Made by a program: the position numbers and the translations under genes. The notes under the pieces were generated by a model. That model was not told the DNA's origin. It saw only the letters and a program-made list of their open reading frames with translations, and did not search any database. From NCBI RefSeq assembly GCF_031880315.1, contig NZ_CP134771.1, positions 310,001 to 374,000 of the forward strand: DNA of 64,000 bases, given 5' to 3'. Shown here piece by piece: positions 53,108 through 61,961 of the stretch (position 1 is the stretch's first letter; the number at the start of each line of letters is the position of its first letter). Source of the DNA: Pseudomonas baltica. GTDB lineage: Bacteria; Pseudomonadota; Gammaproteobacteria; Pseudomonadales; Pseudomonadaceae.

Positions 53108-55552
53108 GTGACTACGATTTATCATTCGGCCAGATCCCTCCTCATGCCAATTCCCCAGACGCCGCTGTCGTTACCAATGCGACTGTGGCTCGTGCTGCTG
53201 AGCCTGTCGATCGGTGCTGCCGGGCTGTTCATGAGCCTGTTCGGCTATCGATTGCTTGCGCTGCACGGCAGCGCCTATTTCGTCGTTTGCGGCGTGGTCC
53301 TGTTGTTGTCCGCCGCGAAACTGGTGCGGGCAAAAACGGCAGGGGTGGCGCTCTTCGGCGTCGCGTATATCGGCTCGGTAGGCTGGGCAATCATGGATGT
53401 GGGGCTGGCCTTCTGGCCATTGATGTCACGCCTGCAGCTGCTGACCGTATTGATGATAGCGGTGCTGCTGACCCTGCCGCGGCTCAGGCGCGGCGAAGGT
53501 CGCCCCCCCTTGAAAACCCCGACTTACGCCTGCGCCACCGTACTAATACTGGCTTCGCTGGGCGCCGGCGGCTCGATGTTCTTGCCGCATGCAGAGGTAC
53601 ACGCCTCGACGCCCATCCCGCCGCGTATTCCCGTGACAGTCGGTCACGAACAAACCGATTGGCAGCACTACGGCAACACCCCAGGTGCGTCACGCTTCGT
53701 CGCCCTGGACCAGATCAACAGCGATAACGTCCAGCGCCTGCAAGTGGCCTGGACCTACCACACCGGTGATATACCCATCAGCCCCACCGGCAACGGCGCC
53801 GAGGACGAAACCACGCCGCTGCAGGTCGGCCAGCAGCTGTTCGTCTGCACCCCCCACAACAATGTCATTGCCTTGCAGGCCAGCACCGGCAAACAGTTGT
53901 GGAAGACCGAGATCAACGCCCAGCAGAAAACCTGGATGCGCTGTCGCGGGCTGGCTTATTTCGATGTCGATCAACCGGTGTCGCAACCCAGCGTCGCCGG
54001 TGCCACGGCTGTGCCATTACCCCTGCCGCAGATTGGCGCGCTGTGCCGTCAACGCATTGTGCTCAATACCATCGAAGCAGAACTGATCGCGCTGGATGCC
54101 CACACCGGCCAGTTCTGCACGGATTTCGGCATCGGCGGTCGAGTCGATCTCAAGCCGGGGATCGGCAAGGGCGTGGAATCCAATCAGTACTCGCTGACCT
54201 CGGCGCCGACCCTGGCCGGAACCACTGTGGTGGTCGGCGGCCGGGTTGCCGACAACGCCAGCACCGACATGCCCGGCGGTGTGATCCGCGGCTATGACGT
54301 GATGACCGGTGCGCTGCGCTGGGCCTTCGACCCCGGTAATCCGCAAGTCCGTTTACTGCCAACGCCCGGCCAGACCTACAGCCGCTCGACACCCAACGTT
54401 TGGGCGCCGATGTCCTACGACCCGGCCTCCAACACCGTCTACCTGCCCGTCGGCAGCGCGGCCATCGACTTCTATGGCGTGCAGCACCATCCCCTGGACC
54501 GCCAGTTCGGTGCTTCGCTGCTGGCGCTGGATGCCACCACCGGCTTGGAAAAATGGCATTTTCAAACCGTTCACGATGACCTCTGGGACTTCGACGTGCC
54601 CATGCCGCCAAGCCTCATCGACCTGCCCCAGGCCGACGGTACCAGCACCCCCGCGCTGGTGTTCGGGACCAAGGCCGGGCAACTGTTCGTGCTCGACCGC
54701 CTGACCGGGAAGCCCCTGACCCAGGTCGAGGAACAACCCGTGATGGCCGGTGATATCCCGGGCGAAACCTATTCGCCCACTCAGCCGGTGTCCGTAGGCA
54801 TGCCGCAGGTCGGCACCGAGCGTCTCAGCGAAGCGGATATGTGGGGCATCACGCCCTTCGACCAGTTGCTGTGCCGCATCGAGTTCAAGTCGCTGCGCTA
54901 TGACGGCCTGTTCACCCCACCCGGCACCCAGACCACGCTCAACTTGCCGGGCTCGCTGGGCGACATGAACTGGGGTGGCTTGAGTATCGATCCGACTCGC
55001 CAGTACCTGTTCGTCAACGACATGCGCGTGGGCCTGGAGGTCCAACTCGTGGCGCAGGGTGAAGAGGTCAAAGGCAAGAAGCCGCCACGTGCACTGCAGG
55101 GCACACCTTACGCCATCAGCGTCAAGCGCCGGTTTCTATCGCCGCTGGGCATCCCCTGCCAAAAGCCTCCCTTCGGCACCCTTACCGCCGTCGACTTGAA
55201 GACCCGCCAGATCGCCTGGCAGGCGCCGATCGGGACCGTGCAAGACACCGGTCCCCTGGGAATCAAGATGCACCTGCCGATGCCGATCGGCATGCCAACA
55301 CTGGGCGGCACCCTGGCGACCCAAGGCGGGCTGCTGTTCATCGCCGCAACCCAGGACCACTACCTGCACGCCTTCGACACCGGCAATGGCAGCGAGCTTT
55401 GGAAGGGCCGCTTGCCGGTCGGTAGCCAAGGCACGCCGATCAGCTATCGCGACCCGGCCACGGGTAAACAGTACGTGGTGGTCACCGCCGGCGGCGGCCG
55501 TGGCTCACAGGATCGCGGTGACTACGTGATCGCCTACGCGCTGCCGGAGTGA
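53108..55552 (+). CDS. Membrane-bound PQQ-dependent dehydrogenase, quinate/shikimate-like
   Basis: 814 residues. Five membrane helices lie in residues 20-155, followed by a periplasmic eight-bladed PQQ propeller. The segments IPCQKPPFGTLTAVDLKT, TVQDTGPLGIKMHLPMPIG and MPTLGGTLATQGG agree better with quinate/shikimate dehydrogenase (QuiA) than with E. coli glucose dehydrogenase, as far as I remember both. It oxidises its substrate in the periplasm and passes electrons to ubiquinone. The start is uncertain: GTG 53108 has AGGG five bases ahead, ATG 53144 has no ribosome site. It stands alone behind the B12 importer. Confidence 0.85.
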   Translation: MTTIYHSARSLLMPIPQTPLSLPMRLWLVLLSLSIGAAGLFMSLFGYRLLALHGSAYFVVCGVVLLLSAAKLVRAKTAGVALFGVAYIGSVGWAIMDVGLAFWPLMSRLQLLTVLMIAVLLTLPRLRRGEGRPPLKTPTYACATVLILASLGAGGSMFLPHAEVHASTPIPPRIPVTVGHEQTDWQHYGNTPGASRFVALDQINSDNVQRLQVAWTYHTGDIPISPTGNGAEDETTPLQVGQQLFVCTPHNNVIALQASTGKQLWKTEINAQQKTWMRCRGLAYFDVDQPVSQPSVAGATAVPLPLPQIGALCRQRIVLNTIEAELIALDAHTGQFCTDFGIGGRVDLKPGIGKGVESNQYSLTSAPTLAGTTVVVGGRVADNASTDMPGGVIRGYDVMTGALRWAFDPGNPQVRLLPTPGQTYSRSTPNVWAPMSYDPASNTVYLPVGSAAIDFYGVQHHPLDRQFGASLLALDATTGLEKWHFQTVHDDLWDFDVPMPPSLIDLPQADGTSTPALVFGTKAGQLFVLDRLTGKPLTQVEEQPVMAGDIPGETYSPTQPVSVGMPQVGTERLSEADMWGITPFDQLLCRIEFKSLRYDGLFTPPGTQTTLNLPGSLGDMNWGGLSIDPTRQYLFVNDMRVGLEVQLVAQGEEVKGKKPPRALQGTPYAISVKRRFLSPLGIPCQKPPFGTLTAVDLKTRQIAWQAPIGTVQDTGPLGIKMHLPMPIGMPTLGGTLATQGGLLFIAATQDHYLHAFDTGNGSELWKGRLPVGSQGTPISYRDPATGKQYVVVTAGGGRGSQDRGDYVIAYALPE

Positions 55553-55603
55553 ACTGCACGGACCCTTATGAGAGCGGGCAAACCTCGCTGACACAGGTGT
55601 CCG

Positions 55604-56437
55604 TCAGCCATTCGCTACCTCGTGCCACAACGCCCGCACCCGGTCCTTGAGCAACAGCGCCTCGGCCCAACGATCAGTGATGTCGCGGCCATCGGCGCCG
55701 GTAATGGCGTAGGGTGGCGGGCCCAGTTCGCAGGTAAACGACAGGCTGCCCGTGGTATCCGGCCGCGCCAACCAATCGCTAAAGCCATAGCGCCACCAGC
55801 TCATGAACTGCTCTACCCAAGGCTGATGCTGGACGAAGCTGATCGGTACCTGCACCTGTTCGCTACTGGCCACGCGGCCATGATAGGCCCAACTGCGTTG
55901 CAGAATCTGGCGGATCTGCGCGTCGTCCACCGGATCGGCCGGGGTCGGCAGCTCGCGGCCGACCACATAGTGCGACAGGTCGGCGAGCAGTTTCAGATCC
56001 GGCAGCGCATCGAGGAGGTCTAGGGTAAAGATCAAGTCGTTGGTGATGCGATAGCGGTGAGTCTCGATCAGCACCGGGAAGTCCACCTGCTCGGCCAGAC
56101 GCTGCCAGCCCTCGATCAGCCCGATGGCCTCCTTGAGGCTGCGCGGACGCACATCGGCTTGCAAGGTCAGGTGATGACAACCGTAACGACTGATCACATC
56201 CAGCGCCGCTGCCAGATCATCGACTGTGCGCGGGAACAGCTGGCCTTCGATCTGCAGGCCGAGGCCGTGGGCGGCCGTGGCCAGGCGCTGGACCGCCGCA
56301 GGCTGGTAGAAGTGATCGGTAATGCCGTCGAAGCCCGCCGCAGCGATCTGCTCGAGCTGGGCTTCGAGCGGCAGGTCGTTCTGGCCGCGATGGTCGAGCA
56401 TTGCCCACATCGACTGGAACACCACGAATGCTTTCAT
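55604..56437 (-). CDS. Sugar phosphate isomerase/epimerase family protein (AP-endonuclease-2 TIM barrel)
   Basis: 277 residues from ATG 56437 (GAGG six bases upstream). The TIM-barrel landmarks are LEAQLEQIAAAGFDGITDHF, HHLTLQADVRP, FPVLIETHRYRIT (metal-binding glutamate), KLLADLSHYVVGREL and HGRVASSEQVQV. Such proteins isomerise or epimerise sugars and inosose derivatives. Here it is the last gene of the MocDEF-like unit, starting two bases behind the reductase, so a role on an inositol-like product is plausible (compare the rhizobial MocC). The family assignment is firm, the substrate is inferred. Confidence 0.8.
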   Translation of the reverse strand: MKAFVVFQSMWAMLDHRGQNDLPLEAQLEQIAAAGFDGITDHFYQPAAVQRLATAAHGLGLQIEGQLFPRTVDDLAAALDVISRYGCHHLTLQADVRPRSLKEAIGLIEGWQRLAEQVDFPVLIETHRYRITNDLIFTLDLLDALPDLKLLADLSHYVVGRELPTPADPVDDAQIRQILQRSWAYHGRVASSEQVQVPISFVQHQPWVEQFMSWWRYGFSDWLARPDTTGSLSFTCELGPPPYAITGADGRDITDRWAEALLLKDRVRALWHEVANG

Positions 56438-56439
56438 GT

Positions 56440-57681
56440 TCAACCTCGCAACAGTTGCTTGAGTGACACGCCCGGGTCGGCAAGTTCGGTGCTCGACAGC
56501 ACTTTGCCGTCGAGGATCAGCCGCTCACAGAGCTTGATGTCCTTGCCGATACTGGCGCCCTGCCCCCAGCCACTGACACCTTGCAGGCGCTGATCGCCAT
56601 CAAGGTAAAACAGCAAAAAAGCCCCGTTGGGCAGTTCGCGGGTGGCATCGGGCGCGCTGTTGCCGGTACTGCCGACGGTCTGCAGACCCCAAGCGAATTG
56701 ATCCGACCAAAACGCCGGCAAGTCGCTGAACGGCAGTTGCCGGCCCAGTAGATTGAGCGCGGCATGACGGCCCTGAGCCTCGGCGTTGCGCCAGGTTTCC
56801 TGACGCTGGAACGGGCTGCCAGGGCGCAAGCGAAACTCGCACACATCGCCGGCGGCGTAGACGCCCTCGGCGGTGGTGCCCAAGCACGCGTCCACTTGGA
56901 TACCCTGGCCGATGTCGAGCCCGGCCGCGCGGGCGAGATCGACGTTGGGCTGCATGCCGATGCCAACCACCAGCAGGTCGCACGCCAGTTGTGAGCCATC
57001 GGCCAACTGCACGGCTGCGGCACGCTCGGCGCCCAGTACTGCGCTGATCTTCACGGCCAGGCGCACGTCTACGCCTTGTTCCTGATGCAAAGCCAGCAGC
57101 GCCGCCGACAACCGTTCTGGCAACACCCGTGCGGCCAGGCGCTCACCGGCTTCGAGCAAGATCACCTGGCAACCGAGCGCCCGCGCGGTCGCGGCCACCT
57201 CCAGGCCGATGAAACCGCCGCCCACTACCACCAGCCTGGCGCCGGGCTGCAGATGGTCGCGCAGCAACAGGGCCTCGTCATGGGTGCGCAGATACAGCAC
57301 GTTGGGCCAGTGCGAAGGCACCTGCGGCAAGCGCCGCGCCCGCCCGCCGGTGGCCAGCAACAAACCGTCGTAGGGCAGCACACGGCCATCGTCCAGGTGC
57401 AGTTCCCGCCGCTCGGTGTCGAGCCGCGTAGCACTATGGTCGGCTATATGCTCGATGGCCAACTGGTCCAGGCGCGCGGCGTCGCACAGGCTGTAGCTGC
57501 GCAGTTGCGCGGTGCCCTGCAGCAGGCCCTTGGACAAGGGTGGCCGCTCGTAGGGCAGATGCACCTCGTCACCGACCATGATCAAGCGCCCATCGAAGCC
57601 TTCTTCGCGCAGGGTCAATGCCGCTCGCCCCCCGGCGTGACCGGCGCCGACGATGATGATGGTCTCGGGTTGGTTGATCAT
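56440..57681 (-). CDS. FAD-dependent ferredoxin reductase (MocF-like)
   Basis: 413 residues. An FAD-binding GxGxxG motif is at the N-terminus (IIIVGAGHAGGRAAL), the NADH-binding one at about 150 (LVVVGGGFIGLEVAATA), and the second FAD motif YAAGDVCEF at about 290. It is a ferredoxin/rubredoxin/putidaredoxin reductase that should carry electrons from NAD(P)H to the Rieske protein encoded just upstream. ATG at 57681 has AGGAG eight bases ahead. Confidence 0.88.
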   Translation of the reverse strand: MINQPETIIIVGAGHAGGRAALTLREEGFDGRLIMVGDEVHLPYERPPLSKGLLQGTAQLRSYSLCDAARLDQLAIEHIADHSATRLDTERRELHLDDGRVLPYDGLLLATGGRARRLPQVPSHWPNVLYLRTHDEALLLRDHLQPGARLVVVGGGFIGLEVAATARALGCQVILLEAGERLAARVLPERLSAALLALHQEQGVDVRLAVKISAVLGAERAAAVQLADGSQLACDLLVVGIGMQPNVDLARAAGLDIGQGIQVDACLGTTAEGVYAAGDVCEFRLRPGSPFQRQETWRNAEAQGRHAALNLLGRQLPFSDLPAFWSDQFAWGLQTVGSTGNSAPDATRELPNGAFLLFYLDGDQRLQGVSGWGQGASIGKDIKLCERLILDGKVLSSTELADPGVSLKQLLRG

Positions 57682-57739
57682 GATGCGCACTCCTGGACCC
57701 ATCTGCGCCGGCAAGAGGCCAGTCGCGACACCCTGATAC

Positions 57740-58075
57740 TCATGCTCCAATCGCCAATTGCACTCTGCCCTGCTCGACGCGCACCGGGTAGGTCTTGAGG
57801 TTCACGCACACCGGCGCACCGAGGGCCTTGCCATTGCGGTAATCGAAGCGGCCGTTGTGTTTAGGACATTCGATCACATGGTCCATCACCAGGCCGTCCG
57901 CGAGGTGGATCTTCTCGTGAGTGCACAGGCCATCGGTGGCGAACCAGGCGTTGTCCGGCGAGCGGTACACGGCATACGTGTGGTCCTGGTGATCGAAGCG
58001 CAGCACATCTTCTTCGTCGACATCGTCCACGGCGCAGACATCGATCCATTGATTGATCAGAACTAATTCGGTCAT
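57740..58075 (-). CDS. MocE-type Rieske [2Fe-2S] ferredoxin
   Basis: 111 residues, a stand-alone Rieske domain. The cluster ligands are C51-T-H53 and C70-P-K-H73 (LCTHEKIHL, ECPKHNGRFDYRNG). The size and sequence resemble the MocE subfamily of rhizopine catabolism. It shuttles electrons between the reductase and the desaturase-like oxygenase encoded on either side. ATG at 58075 has AAGGA eight bases upstream; the gaps to its neighbours are 34 and 58 bases. Confidence 0.9.
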   Translation of the reverse strand: MTELVLINQWIDVCAVDDVDEEDVLRFDHQDHTYAVYRSPDNAWFATDGLCTHEKIHLADGLVMDHVIECPKHNGRFDYRNGKALGAPVCVNLKTYPVRVEQGRVQLAIGA

Positions 58076-58109
58076 GGCTGTATTCCTTGTTATGGGTAGT
58101 GCAATCAGG

Positions 58110-59192
58110 TCAACCGGTCACGGCATGGGCGGTGTCGGGCGAGGCCTGGCGCTGCGGCGTCACTCGGTGCACGAAATACTCAGGGTCGCGACGCTGGCGC
58201 CACAGTGTTGGAACGATCTCCCGGTAGGCCGCGAACAGGCTCGGATAAGGCACTGGGCAGTCATCGCGCATCGCTTCGTGCAGCTTCGGCAGGGCGTGGT
58301 ACGGCACCATCGGATACATGTGATGCTCGAGGTGGTAGTTCATGTTCAGGTATAAAAAGCGCAGCACCGGGTTCATGTAGATAGTCCGGCAATTACTGCG
58401 GTGATCGAGGCTGTCCTCGGCCAGCCCGACATGCTGCGACACGCCGAACAGGTACGACAGCCAGCCGCCGTACAGCAGCGGCGTGCCGATCAGCAGGACC
58501 GGTAGCCAACTGCCCAGCACTGCGGCACTCATTACCGTAGCGGCGAAAATCGTCAGCCAGATGCGCGCGGTAAAGGTCACTTTTGGCCACTCGGATTCGG
58601 GGATGAACGTCTGCTCGGCATCGGTCATGCGCCCCTGGGCATGGCGCCAGAGCGAACCGAGGGTGTTCCAGGCGTGGGGGATCTGTGTGAGGTTGAGAAG
58701 CATCTTGCCGAGCTGCGGCGGGCGCGGCTCGACGATCTCCGGATCACGCCCGACGATAACGGTATCGGTGTGATGGCGGGCATGACTCCAGCGCCAGACA
58801 TGGGGCTCGAACAGGGTCATGAAGGACGCTATCTGATAAACCGCATCGTTCATCCAGCGGGTCTTGAAGGCCGTGCCATGACCGCATTCGTGCCAGCGCG
58901 CATTGGAGGCCGAGCCATACAGCACGCCATACACCAGCAAGAACGGCACGCAGCCCCAACTGCCCCACAACCACACGGCGCCGCCAGCGCTCAGCCCAAG
59001 GCTCAGGAACCAGATCGCGGTATCGCGCAGGGCCGGCCCATCACTGCGCTGCATCAGCTCCTTGAGGCGCTTGCGGGGAACGGGAGATTGGTACCAGGTG
59101 GCAGAGACCAGGCCGTTTTCGGCGGCCCGCCGGGCTTCGGGGCCGGTCAGGCTGTAGTCCCGGGGAGTGAAGGTGGAGCGGTCTTCAGGCAT
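58110..59192 (-). CDS. Fatty-acid-desaturase-type diiron oxygenase (MocD-like)
   Basis: 360 residues with several membrane helices. The three diiron histidine boxes are HECGH (101-105), HARHH (137-141) and H287-LE-HH (HLEHHMYP). This is the membrane desaturase/hydroxylase fold. With the MocE-type ferredoxin and reductase behind it in the same unit it resembles rhizobial MocD, proposed to demethylate the rhizopine 3-O-methyl-scyllo-inosamine. A different hydroxylation or desaturation is equally possible. ATG at 59192 is chosen (GAGAA seven bases ahead) over the open frame to 59354. Confidence 0.85.
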   Translation of the reverse strand: MPEDRSTFTPRDYSLTGPEARRAAENGLVSATWYQSPVPRKRLKELMQRSDGPALRDTAIWFLSLGLSAGGAVWLWGSWGCVPFLLVYGVLYGSASNARWHECGHGTAFKTRWMNDAVYQIASFMTLFEPHVWRWSHARHHTDTVIVGRDPEIVEPRPPQLGKMLLNLTQIPHAWNTLGSLWRHAQGRMTDAEQTFIPESEWPKVTFTARIWLTIFAATVMSAAVLGSWLPVLLIGTPLLYGGWLSYLFGVSQHVGLAEDSLDHRSNCRTIYMNPVLRFLYLNMNYHLEHHMYPMVPYHALPKLHEAMRDDCPVPYPSLFAAYREIVPTLWRQRRDPEYFVHRVTPQRQASPDTAHAVTG

Positions 59193-59313
59193 GTTGACGT
59201 TCTCGGCAAGTTTGATTATTGGAATACTTGCTTCGATGCGGTGCACATCGTTGAACAGAAATATAGGCAGCCACCTCCTGCCCCTCAAGACTGGCAGGGC
59301 ATTCCCTCTCAAG

Positions 59314-59343
59314 CTATCATTCGCGCCGTATGCGCCTTGATAG
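59314..59343. promoter_or_regulatory. Inverted repeat between the MocD-like and LacI genes
   Basis: CTATCA (59314-59319) and TGATAG (59338-59343), 18 bases apart, in the 182-base divergent gap, 32 bases ahead of the LacI start. A candidate operator for that regulator. Confidence 0.45.
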
Positions 59344-59374
59344 TTTTCTTTCAAGGCCTGATCCAGGCCCCGCC

Positions 59375-60424
59375 ATGAACAATAAGAAACGCCCCACCAT
59401 CGCCACGGTCGCGGCCTTCGCCGGGCTCAGCGTGGCCACCGTCGACCGGGTACTCAATGCCCGCGCACCGGTCAGCGAGGACACCGCCCAGCGCGTATTC
59501 GCCGCCGCAGAAGCCGTCGGTTACTTCGCCGCGCGGCTGATCGGCCAGCGCATCCGCGAACGACGCCCCAGCTACCGCTTCGGCATCCTGCTGCTGGGCA
59601 CCGCCCCGGACTTCTACAACAACCTCGCCAACGCCATCCGCGAGGCCGCTCGCGATCACCCCGCGGCCAACCTGACCTGCCAGTTCGAGTACATCCACGA
59701 CCGCAGCCCGGCCGCCATCGTCGAGCAGATCGAGCAGCTCGCGGTGCAATGCGACGCGCTGGCGGTGGTCAGTTACACCCATCCGCTGATCAACGCGTGC
59801 CTGGCCCAGATACGTGCCGCAGGAGTGCCGGTGGTCGCCCTGCTGTCGGACATCGACGAGCATTTTCAAGAACCCTACGTCGGGCTCGACAACCACGAGT
59901 TCGGTCGCACGCTGGGCTGGCTGCTGGCCCATACCTGCGGTGCGCGCGAGGGCAGCGTCGGCGTGCTGTTGGGCGGCCATCGCTTTATCGGCCATCAGAC
60001 CCGCGTCGATGGCTTGCGCAGCTACCTGCACGAGCATGCGCCGGGCCTGCGCCTGCTCGATGCGTTGATCAACATGGACAACAGCGACATCAGCGAGGAA
60101 GCCACCCTCGACCTGCTGGCCCGCCATGACGACTTGCGCGGGCTGTGCGTGGTGGGGGGTGGCGGCGACGGCATCATCAGCGCACTGCGCCAACTGCCAT
60201 TACCCGCGCGGCTGTGCTGCGTCGTGCCCGAGTCCACCGCCCGCTCCCATCAGGCGTTGCGCGATGGCCTGGTGCGCGCGGTCATCGACACGCCAGCCAC
60301 CGCTACGGCGCAAGCGTTGATGAATCTGTTGGTGACGTTACAGGCGGGCGAGCCCTTCGATGCGCAGCGGCACCGCATCCAGGTGGCGCTGCAGATCATC
60401 ACGGCCGAGAACGCCCGGCTGTGA
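59375..60424 (+). CDS. LacI-family transcriptional regulator
   Basis: 349 residues. The N-terminal HTH is PTIATVAAFAGLSVATVDRVLNARAPVSEDTAQRVFAAAEAVGY (7-50), with the hinge following. The periplasmic-binding-like core (YRFGILLLG...CVVGGGGDGIISAL) binds an effector, probably a sugar or inositol derivative. The VATVDRVLN variant of the recognition helix is common in regulators of sugar-acid and inositol pathways. It is divergent from the MocDEF-like unit and is its likely regulator. Its last 26 bases overlap the tail of the convergent hydrolase gene. Confidence 0.9.
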   Translation: MNNKKRPTIATVAAFAGLSVATVDRVLNARAPVSEDTAQRVFAAAEAVGYFAARLIGQRIRERRPSYRFGILLLGTAPDFYNNLANAIREAARDHPAANLTCQFEYIHDRSPAAIVEQIEQLAVQCDALAVVSYTHPLINACLAQIRAAGVPVVALLSDIDEHFQEPYVGLDNHEFGRTLGWLLAHTCGAREGSVGVLLGGHRFIGHQTRVDGLRSYLHEHAPGLRLLDALINMDNSDISEEATLDLLARHDDLRGLCVVGGGGDGIISALRQLPLPARLCCVVPESTARSHQALRDGLVRAVIDTPATATAQALMNLLVTLQAGEPFDAQRHRIQVALQIITAENARL

Positions 60425-61694
60425 CCACCGGGCCGACCGCATCCTGCTTGCGCAGGGTATCGACCACCGCATCGAAAAACACCATCGGGTTGATGGCGTC
60501 CTTGTTCAGCGGCCGGGGCTGGGCGGCGAAGGTGACGATCACGACCTTCTGCACCGGGTCGATGTAGATGTTCTGGCCCAGCAGGCCGACCGCCGCGTAG
60601 GCGTGATCCTGCAGCGAGCCTTTGGTCGAGGCGGTCCACCACATATAGCCGTAGCCGGCCTCCTTGCCGTTGGCCAACGTCTTGCTGGTGGTGGCGTCTG
60701 CGACCCAATGAGGCGGCAGGATAGTGCGACCGTCGACCAGGCCGTTGTCCATGAAAAACATGCCGAAACGGCCGTAGTCACGCAAGGTGGCGGCGATACC
60801 GCTGCCGCCGATTTCCGTGCCATCGGGCGAATCCAGCCACCAGGTGGCATCGGCCTCCATGCCGTACGGCTGCCAGACCTTTTGCGCCAGGTACTGGGAC
60901 AGTGGTTTGCCGGTTGCCGCGCGCACCAGTTCGCCCAGCACCTGGGCCTCACCGGTGTTGTAGTTGAACACCGTGCCGGGCGCACTGGCGCGCTGCAGGT
61001 GACTCATCAGCACCAGCGCCGCACCCGGTTGCTGGGCCATCTGCAGGCGCAGCAAGGCGCGGCGATCGGAGGTCGGGTCGGTGGCGGTTTCGTTCCATTT
61101 CGCGCCCGAGGCCATCATCAACAGATTGCGCACACTGACGCCGTCGTAGGCCGTGCCCTTGAGCTGCGGCAGGTAGTCGACCACTTGAGCGTCGAGGCCC
61201 TTGATGCGGCCTTCCTGAATGGCGATGCCAGCCAGGGTCGAGGTCACGGACTTGGCCACCGACATCGACATCCAGCGGGTCTGCGCAGTGTTGCCGCGCT
61301 GGTAGCTCTCGTGGACGATCTCGCCGTCGCGGATCACCAGCAGGCCGGTGATGCTGTCCAGCGCGAGAAACTCGGCCAGGCTGTAGGCGCGGCCCTGGTA
61401 GGTGAACTTGATGTCGGTGAGGGGCGTTTTGGCGTAGGGCAATGGCTGGGCATGACCGCCCGCCTTGATCACGCGACTGGGGAACAGCCGGTCGATATTG
61501 CGGTAGGTGTTGACGGCGATATCCGGGCTCAGCGTGCCTGCATACATCGCTTCGGCCGTGCCTATCGGCTGGTTGGCAAAAGGATAAGGTGCAGGTTTGC
61601 TCGCGCAGCCCCACAGGCCGATGGCGATCGCCAGCAACAGGGCGCCTCGAACGCTTGACTGCCCACACCCGATACGGACGAAACCTTGCAGCAT
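60399..61694 (-). CDS. Serine hydrolase lipoprotein, class C beta-lactamase fold
   Basis: 431 residues. The signal ends in a lipobox (IGLWGC, C30), so it is predicted to be a lipoprotein. The catalytic SxxK is SVAK (S145-K148), and Y245 in FNYNTGEAQ provides the tyrosine. The arrangement (SMSVAKSVTSTLAGIAI, YGYMWWT) resembles NylB-like and esterase-type serine hydrolases rather than true beta-lactamases. The substrate is unknown. ATG at 61694 has AAGGA six bases upstream. The gene ends inside the last codons of the convergent lacI-type gene. Confidence 0.85.
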   Translation of the reverse strand: MLQGFVRIGCGQSSVRGALLLAIAIGLWGCASKPAPYPFANQPIGTAEAMYAGTLSPDIAVNTYRNIDRLFPSRVIKAGGHAQPLPYAKTPLTDIKFTYQGRAYSLAEFLALDSITGLLVIRDGEIVHESYQRGNTAQTRWMSMSVAKSVTSTLAGIAIQEGRIKGLDAQVVDYLPQLKGTAYDGVSVRNLLMMASGAKWNETATDPTSDRRALLRLQMAQQPGAALVLMSHLQRASAPGTVFNYNTGEAQVLGELVRAATGKPLSQYLAQKVWQPYGMEADATWWLDSPDGTEIGGSGIAATLRDYGRFGMFFMDNGLVDGRTILPPHWVADATTSKTLANGKEAGYGYMWWTASTKGSLQDHAYAAVGLLGQNIYIDPVQKVVIVTFAAQPRPLNKDAINPMVFFDAVVDTLRKQDAVGPVVTAGRSRP

Positions 61695-61875
61695 GCACAG
61701 TCCTTGCTCGGTTCACGAGCGGCCATGGGATACACCGCTCGGCCATAGGGCGAGCGACATACATGAATATTTATTTATACCCGATCTGGAGTGCCAATAA
61801 ACCTCCCAGCCGCCAAGTGGCGTGGCTGGTGTGCTGAATGCCGGGGTTGTTGGGTGGCATCGAGGGTGGCATCGA

Positions 61876-61946
61876 GGCCGCCTTCGCCACCAAACTGAAC
61901 TGCACCGTTATGGGAGCAAGGGGGCGCGTTCAGTGGCGAAGGGGCC
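61876..61946. repeat. REP-like long inverted repeat
   Basis: GGCCGCCTTCGCCAC (61876-61890) pairs with GTGGCGAAGGGGCC (61933-61946), with one base inserted. The internal TGGGAGCAAGGGGGCGCGTT shares the GGGAGCAAG of the REP elements. It lies between the hydrolase and the sigma-54 activator genes. Confidence 0.6.
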
Positions 61947-61961
61947 CGCATGCTCGACGCA

